Notes under the pieces: generated by a model
Seen by the model: only the letters and a program-made list of their open reading frames with translations
The model's database searches: none
Told to the model about the DNA's origin: nothing
Part shown: positions 24,565 to 29,098 of the stretch, one piece after another
How positions within the stretch are numbered: position 1 is the first letter of the stretch
Layout: each line of letters starts with the position of its first letter
DNA from: [Leptolyngbya] sp. JSC-1
Lineage (GTDB): Bacteria; Cyanobacteriota; Cyanobacteriia; Elainellales; Elainellaceae
NCBI GenBank assembly: GCA_000733415.1
Contig: KL662192.1
Span: forward strand, 461,161-490,258
Direction: 5' to 3'
Length of the DNA stretch: 29,098 bases
Program-made: the position numbers and the translations under genes

Positions 24565-26502
24565 ATGCCTGCGTCAGGAATTCAGTATGAATATCAAGTT
24601 GGGGGTAGCCTCAAAACTGATGCGCCGAGCTATGTAGAGCGGCAGGCAGACATTGACCTCTTCCACGCCTTGATGCGGGGAGAGCTGTGTTATGTGTTCA
24701 ACTCGCGTCAGATGGGGAAATCCAGCTTGCGGCTACGCACCAAACACCGCCTCGAACAGATGGGCATGAGCTGTGCGTCCCTTGACATGACTCGGATTGG
24801 CAGCAAAACTATCACACCAGAGCAGTGGTACAAAGGCATTGCTATCGATTTGCTGCGCGGCTTTAATCTGCTAGAGCAGGTGAATCTGAAAGCCTGGTGG
24901 ACTGAGCAACAGGATCTGTCCTTGATTCAGCGGCTCAGTCTGTTTATCGAGGAGATTATCCTACCGCTGGTGCCGCATCCACAGATCTTTATCTTTGTAG
25001 ATGAAATTGATAGTGTCCTTAGTCTCAATTTTTCTGTAGATGATTTCTTTGCCCTGATTCGCTACTGCTACAACCAGCGGGCTGAAAATCCCGCCTATAA
25101 TCGGCTCAACTGGACCTTATTCGGTGTGGCCACCCCAGCAGATTTGATCCGAGATCCACTACTGACGCCATTTAACATTGGTCGAGCCATTGACCTGCGC
25201 GGGTTTAAGCTATCGGAAGTGCAGCCATTGATCGACGGGCTAGATGGCAAGGTCAGCAATCCCCAGGCTGTCCTGAAGGAAATTTTGGCTTGGACCGGCG
25301 GTCAACCCTTTCTGACGCAGAAGCTGTGCCGAATTGTGGCCGACAGCCGAGACAGCGAAACGGCACGCCTCCGCTCTGAGCCAGGAGCAACCAGCTATCG
25401 GCTAGACGAGCACCTGCCGATCGCCAACCCCCATTTGATCGAGTTCTACTACAAGCTGCCGGTGCTGATGATCGAAAAATTGGTCCGCACCCACCTGATC
25501 GACAACTGGGAAGCCCAAGACCAGCCCGAACACCTGAAGACAATTCGGAACCGCCTTTTACAAGACGGACCTCGTTTCCGCTCCCGCCTGATGCTTTATC
25601 TGAAAATTCTGCGGGGAGAAGCCGTGCTGCTAGACGATTCTCCCGAACAGCTCGATTTGCTGCTGAGTGGTGTTGTCGTGCGCCATCAGGGCCGCCTGCA
25701 GGTATTTAACCGTATCTATGCCGCCGTGTTTGACCAAGCTTGGGTCGAAAAGCAGCTTGCTGCCCATTTACATCCCAGTCAGCCAAAAGCGCTGGAGCTA
25801 GAAACACTCCGAGCCGAGATTTCGCAGCAGGTCAAAGCCGAATTCTTGAGCTGGATCCGCCACAAACTGGAAGTACCGCTCAACACCATGCTTGGCTTCA
25901 CCCAGCTAATGGCCTGTGACCCATCCCTGACGCCAATCCAACGGGACAACCTGATGATGATCAGCCACAGCACTGAATGCCTGCGGGCCGTGCTATCGGA
26001 AGCTCTGGCCTCTCAAACTGCATCGGTGGCAGCCTCTGCTCTGCCCAACCCTATGCTCCAAGCTCCACAGCAAGCAGTCAGTTGGTTGCCGCAACAGCCC
26101 TATCGTGTTTTAGTCGTTGAAGATCGATGGAGTAATTGGGATCTGCTGTTGACCCTACTAGCTTCGGTTGGCTTTGAGGTACGAGAAGCGCAACCGGGTT
26201 TGATTGTGGCAAGGGCACAGTATTCAGATACACCGCCGATTCGAGATGACGCTGCCTCCTCCCAGTCTGTCCATCCAGCCCTACAAGCTGAAATGCTGGC
26301 GATGATGCCGTGTGAGTGGATTGCCCAGCTCCACCAAGCAGCCCTCTGCACCGACGAGCAACAAATCTTTGAGCTATTGCAACAGCTCCCACCCACTCAA
26401 TCTGAACTCGCAGTGGCTCTAGCCGAACTAGTGCACAATTTCCGCTGCGATCAAATCATGGATTTAACTCAGCCATTGTTACGCAGCGAATTACCAGGTT
26501 AG
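24565..26502 (+). CDS. AAA-like ATPase fused to HisKA and REC remnants (pseudo-kinase)
   Basis: A 645-residue protein. Residues about 5-390 are an AAA_35 ATPase: YQVGGSLKTDAPSYVERQAD, P-loop NSRQMGKSSL (K52/S53), Walker B IFIFVDEID (D146/E147), then TGGQPFLTQKLCRIV and a winged-helix-like segment ending VFDQAWV. Residues about 415-495 are a HisKA-like dimerisation helix pair in which the His is kept (H433, in WIRHKLEVPLN) but the SHELRTP motif is degraded. The expected HATPase domain is absent. Residues 513-547 are the first third of a receiver (YRVLVVEDRWSN...GFEVREAQ), cut before the phosphoacceptor Asp. Residues about 573-645 are a helical module matching the C-terminus of the giant kinase (AMMPCEWIAQLHQAALCTDE... 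to DLTQPLL). The protein cannot phosphorylate itself. It may dimerise or bind kinase partners while responding to ATP. It is the middle gene of the 23039-27442 unit. Confidence 0.88.
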   Translation: MPASGIQYEYQVGGSLKTDAPSYVERQADIDLFHALMRGELCYVFNSRQMGKSSLRLRTKHRLEQMGMSCASLDMTRIGSKTITPEQWYKGIAIDLLRGFNLLEQVNLKAWWTEQQDLSLIQRLSLFIEEIILPLVPHPQIFIFVDEIDSVLSLNFSVDDFFALIRYCYNQRAENPAYNRLNWTLFGVATPADLIRDPLLTPFNIGRAIDLRGFKLSEVQPLIDGLDGKVSNPQAVLKEILAWTGGQPFLTQKLCRIVADSRDSETARLRSEPGATSYRLDEHLPIANPHLIEFYYKLPVLMIEKLVRTHLIDNWEAQDQPEHLKTIRNRLLQDGPRFRSRLMLYLKILRGEAVLLDDSPEQLDLLLSGVVVRHQGRLQVFNRIYAAVFDQAWVEKQLAAHLHPSQPKALELETLRAEISQQVKAEFLSWIRHKLEVPLNTMLGFTQLMACDPSLTPIQRDNLMMISHSTECLRAVLSEALASQTASVAASALPNPMLQAPQQAVSWLPQQPYRVLVVEDRWSNWDLLLTLLASVGFEVREAQPGLIVARAQYSDTPPIRDDAASSQSVHPALQAEMLAMMPCEWIAQLHQAALCTDEQQIFELLQQLPPTQSELAVALAELVHNFRCDQIMDLTQPLLRSELPG

Positions 26503-26605
26503 TGACAGAGCCAGTGACAGAACTAATCGACACAGAACCAATCGGCCAGAATTTGCGATAATCTCAGGTGATTACTGAGTTATTTAATTCACCTGTTAAA
26601 AAATC

Positions 26606-27442
26606 ATGAATCAGCCACCGGAACCGCTCAGGGGCAACATCCTAGTCGTTGATGATACACCCAACAATTTGCGCCTGCTGTCGGCAATGCTGACGGAACA
26701 GGGCTACGAAGTGCGGCGGGTAATCAGTGGCCAAATGGCTCTCAAAACCGCAGCCGCCAATCCACCAGACCTGATTCTGCTGGATATTAAAATGCCAGAC
26801 ATGAACGGTTACGAAGTGTGCCAGCACCTCAAGGCCAGTGAACGCACACGAGAAATTCCAGTTATTTTTATCAGCGCCCTTGATGAGGTGCTCGATAAGG
26901 TGAAAGCTTTCGCAGTTGGCGGCATTGATTATATTACAAAACCCTTTAGCGAAGAAGAAGTATTTGTACGAGTTGAAAATAGCTTAACAATTCGCAAGTT
27001 ACAAAAACAGCTACAAGAACAAAATGAACGATTGAAGCAAGAGATCGCAGAACGGCAGCAGATCGAAGCAAAGCTCCAATACAGCGAAGCGAAATACCGT
27101 AATCTATTTAATAATACGCTGGTGGGAATTTTTCGGACTCGCTTTTCAGATGGTTTGTTTCTTGATCTGAATCAGCGCCTTGTGGAAATGTTGGGATACC
27201 AGTCCGTGAACGATCTGGTGGGACAAAAGTCGTCGATCGACCACTATGTCAACATAGATTATCGCCATCAACTCCTCGCCCAACTGCAAGTCAGCGGCGA
27301 AGTTCACAATTTTGAAGCTGATTTTTATCGGCAGGATGGCTCTGTGTTTCGCGGGCTGCTTTCGGCTCGCCTCAACCCAGAAGACGAGAGTGTGGAAGGC
27401 GTAGTTGTCGAAATTGAGCGGTCTGAGGTTTTCAAGAGCTAA
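26606..27442 (+). CDS. REC-PAS response regulator without output domain
   Basis: A 278-residue protein. The receiver (about 10-125) has D16/D17 in ILVVDD, phosphoacceptor D60 in ILLDIKMP, S90 at the Thr/Ser position and K112 in ITKPF. A coiled coil (about 128-165, RKLQKQLQEQNERLKQEIAE) leads to one PAS domain (about 166-275, YRNLFNNTLVGIFRT... to LSARLNPEDESVEGVVVEIE). In related proteins a DITERK linker and a HisKA/HATPase or GGDEF domain follows; here the frame stops at SEVFKS, only 2 bp from the convergent GST gene. It is either a stand-alone regulator acting by protein contact or a C-terminally shortened kinase. It lies 103 bp after the AAA-kinase-remnant gene and probably shares its transcript. 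Confidence 0.9.
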   Translation: MNQPPEPLRGNILVVDDTPNNLRLLSAMLTEQGYEVRRVISGQMALKTAAANPPDLILLDIKMPDMNGYEVCQHLKASERTREIPVIFISALDEVLDKVKAFAVGGIDYITKPFSEEEVFVRVENSLTIRKLQKQLQEQNERLKQEIAERQQIEAKLQYSEAKYRNLFNNTLVGIFRTRFSDGLFLDLNQRLVEMLGYQSVNDLVGQKSSIDHYVNIDYRHQLLAQLQVSGEVHNFEADFYRQDGSVFRGLLSARLNPEDESVEGVVVEIERSEVFKS

Positions 27443-27444
27443 CT

Positions 27445-28143
27445 CTAGCGCTGCACGTTGTCTGCCGATTGATTAAACAGCAGTTGACGCGCTGCTTCGG
27501 TATTGAGCACCTGATCCCGAAAGGCTTCTGCTTTCTCGTAGGCTCGGATCGTGGCAGGACGGGCTTTGATCGCCTCAAACCAGCGCTGCAACTGCGGAAA
27601 ATCCTCTAGCTTTTGGCTTTGCTGTTCATAGGGAACAATCCAGGGATAAATGGCAATATCGGCAATTGAGTACTCACCGGCTACAAATTCACGGTCACGC
27701 AAGCGTTTATCCAACACGGCATAGAGCCGTCCGGTTTCGTTGACATAGCGGTTGATAGCGTAAGGTATTTTCTCAGGAGCATAGTGGCTAAAGTGATGAT
27801 TTTGCCCAGCCATTGGTCCCAATCCGCCCATCTGCCAGAACAGCCATTGCAGCACCTCGGTTCGTCCGCGCCCCTCCTTGGGAATTAATTGACCAACCTT
27901 ATCAGCCAAGTAGAGTAGAATTGCCCCCGACTCAAACACAGAGATCGGTTCGCCACCATCGGCAGGGGCACGATCAACAATCGCTGGGATCCGATTGTTG
28001 GGGGCAATTTTGAGAAACTCTGGTTGAAATTGGTCACCTTTGCCGATGTTGATCGGCACAATCGTGTAGGGCAGCCCTACTTCTTCGAGAAACAAGGTAA
28101 TTTTGTGGCCGTTGGGTGTTGTCCAGTAATAGAGATCAATCAT
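27445..28143 (-). CDS. yfcG: YfcG-like glutathione S-transferase (Nu class)
   Basis: A 232-residue cytosolic GST closely similar to E. coli YfcG, a glutathione- and glutathione-disulfide-binding disulfide-bond reductase. The N-terminal thioredoxin fold has TTPNGHKITLFLEE, where Thr and Asn take the place of the usual catalytic Tyr/Ser/Cys, then NNRIPAIVD and the glutathione-binding FESGAILLYL. The C-terminal helical domain has LQWLFWQMGGLGPMAGQNHHF, IPYAINRY, and the N-capping-box segment YSIADIAIYPWI. ATG 28143. It is convergent with the REC-PAS gene (2-bp gap) and 63 bp from the EF-hand gene on the same strand. No functional link to the signalling cluster is visible. Confidence 0.92.
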   Translation of the reverse strand: MIDLYYWTTPNGHKITLFLEEVGLPYTIVPINIGKGDQFQPEFLKIAPNNRIPAIVDRAPADGGEPISVFESGAILLYLADKVGQLIPKEGRGRTEVLQWLFWQMGGLGPMAGQNHHFSHYAPEKIPYAINRYVNETGRLYAVLDKRLRDREFVAGEYSIADIAIYPWIVPYEQQSQKLEDFPQLQRWFEAIKARPATIRAYEKAEAFRDQVLNTEAARQLLFNQSADNVQR

Positions 28144-28206
28144 AGAACCCCTGGAAATAAAGTGACTGAATAGCTCTAATCTTAATGAGTTGTAAAATTG
28201 TTAAGG

Positions 28207-28761
28207 CTAAATGGGACCAAACATGTAGTTACCAACTGCACTAGGGTCATTGCTGTAGTAAAACTCTCGAATCATAGACAAAACTTCTGCTTTGCTGATG
28301 ACGCCATCACCATCGCGATCAATGCGAGCAAAGGTTTCTTCAACATAGATGACAGGGATGTTGTAGGTCCGAAATAGGGCTGTCCATTCATCTTTATTTA
28401 AATGACCACTTTCATCAACATCTACAACGTTAAACACAGCCTCGACCAAGGCAAGCAGTTCTTCCTCATAGGTTGAATCATTGAGAACAATATCATAATA
28501 GGTTAGCCATTCATCCAGATTGATTTGACCATCATTGCGGGCATGTAAGGTTTGCTTGATTTCTGCCCGCATCCGATTCCAACGAAATAGGTAGCGACTA
28601 GTAATTTTTTCAAAAGGTTCTGTGCCAGGTTTCCATCCTCGCAATTCTGCTAGCTGCTTTGCTAAGCGCTCAAAGTCAGATATCTTCAAAACCCCCAGGT
28701 TATGGGCATCATACATAGAAAACAGCTTCATTAATTTCCGCTTTTGCAGTTCTGTTAACAT
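28207..28761 (-). CDS. EF-hand calcium-binding protein
   Basis: A 184-residue soluble protein with four EF-hand positions in calexcitin/calerythrin style. Loops 3 and 4 are canonical: 114-125 (DVDESGHLNKDE) and 148-159 (DRDGDGVISKAE), each with acidic positions 1, 3 and 12. The two N-terminal loops, near 18-30 (YDAHNLGVLKISDF) and 74-85 (ARNDGQINLDE), lack key ligands and probably serve structure. There is no signal peptide or membrane segment, so it should be a cytoplasmic Ca2+ sensor or buffer. Start ATG 28761 with AGGAG just upstream (spacing short, 3 bases). It precedes the GST gene on the same strand. Confidence 0.9.
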   Translation of the reverse strand: MLTELQKRKLMKLFSMYDAHNLGVLKISDFERLAKQLAELRGWKPGTEPFEKITSRYLFRWNRMRAEIKQTLHARNDGQINLDEWLTYYDIVLNDSTYEEELLALVEAVFNVVDVDESGHLNKDEWTALFRTYNIPVIYVEETFARIDRDGDGVISKAEVLSMIREFYYSNDPSAVGNYMFGPI

Positions 28762-28823
28762 CTTCTCCTAGATCCAATCAGCGCCCGATACTTTTAATGC
28801 AAGTTCATTTCAGCTATTTTATC

Positions 28824-29098
28824 TATAGCAATCCCAAATCAGTTATGAGAATCTAGAGGGGTCAATCTGGGTTTGGAAACTGTTCGATGCTAGAAGATCT
28901 CAATGCCTTCATTCACTCTAATCCTGATGCCCGTGAACTCAAACGCGCTGTTGCCGTTCAGATGTTTCTTAAAGGCTATAAACACCGAGAGATTGGCGAG
29001 AGTTTAGGGGTAAGTTCCGGCTTCGTTAGCAAATGGACTGCCCGATATGAGCAATTTGGGGTGTCAGGCTTACAATTGGGCTATGCTGGCTCGGTTGG
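28824..29098 (+). mobile_element. Left end of an IS630-type insertion sequence (cut by window)
   Basis: Upstream of the transposase start, TATAGCAATCCCAAATCAG (28824-28842) resembles the terminal sequence of cyanobacterial IS630-type elements, with a TA at the outer edge as expected from their TA target duplication. The right end lies outside the window, so the boundary is an inference. Confidence 0.45.
28887..29098 (+). CDS. IS630-family transposase, N-terminal part (partial)
   Basis: Seventy codons are visible from ATG 28887 to the window edge. They encode a helix-turn-helix of the kind that opens IS630-type transposases: NPDARELKRAVAVQMFLKGY, then HREIGESLGVSSGFVSKWTARYEQFGVSGL and a GYAGS segment, where a KGS-like motif is usual. 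The catalytic DDE domain lies beyond the window. The frame is intact as far as seen. Confidence 0.8.
   Translation, partial: MLEDLNAFIHSNPDARELKRAVAVQMFLKGYKHREIGESLGVSSGFVSKWTARYEQFGVSGLQLGYAGSV

Overview
The window looks like chromosomal DNA from a filamentous or otherwise signalling-rich cyanobacterium, perhaps of the Leptolyngbya type. The clearest lineage markers are a methyltransferase that closely resembles the Synechocystis Sll0418 MPBQ/MSBQ enzyme of plastoquinone and tocopherol synthesis, a LabA-like NYN protein, a small Mo-nitro_C protein, AAA-like (AAA_35) ATPases with the cyanobacterial N-terminal helix-turn-helix, a PknB-AAA-GAF-histidine kinase giant, and several short repeat types typical of cyanobacterial genomes. 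All identifications come from reading the sequence; no database search was run.

Layout. 1-563: an Uma2-family nuclease gene on the minus strand, split by a 164-bp MITE. 841-7704 (+): a tight three-gene phosphorelay operon made of a REC-wHTH-HPt-REC-REC-GGDEF-like regulator, a GAF-PASx5 hybrid histidine kinase (4-bp overlap with the regulator) and a CheY-like receiver (about 26-bp overlap). 7851-8839 (+): a Mo-nitro_C small protein and a LabA-like NYN protein. 8875-9693 (-): a membrane-anchored protein of unknown function. 9882-10832 (+): the MPBQ/MSBQ methyltransferase. 10859-16086 (-): a PASx5 hybrid kinase, a tyrosine recombinase that ends before its catalytic tyrosine, and a histidine phosphatase. 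16376-22696 (-): a 2106-residue dual Ser/Thr and histidine kinase. 23039-27442 (+), divergent from it: an AAA-like ATPase, a second AAA-like ATPase fused to kinase and receiver remnants, and a REC-PAS protein. 27445-28761 (-): a YfcG-like glutathione S-transferase and an EF-hand protein. 28887 to the end (+): the start of an IS630-type transposase.

How the genes work together. Most of the window is phosphorelay machinery. The first operon holds every step of a relay (sensor, histidine, aspartates, HPt, DNA-binding output), with one receiver of the kinase inactivated by Asp to Asn. The second signalling block pairs the giant kinase with a divergent operon. One protein of that operon carries the same C-terminal module of about 65 residues as the giant, plus a receiver cut off before its aspartate and a histidine-phosphotransfer helix without an ATPase domain, so it looks like a kinase-derived adaptor or decoy.

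The most unusual observation is at the DNA level. All three histidine-kinase ATPase domains carry a G-rich insert at the same beta-hairpin, in the same orientation and reading frame. Two of these inserts are imperfect palindromes of about 85-90 bp with a shared GCAGGATC core. This resembles in-frame palindromic elements such as those of Rickettsia. Other repeats (heptamers, a 43-bp duplication, 15-bp and 12-bp tandem repeats) also sit in frame inside genes here.
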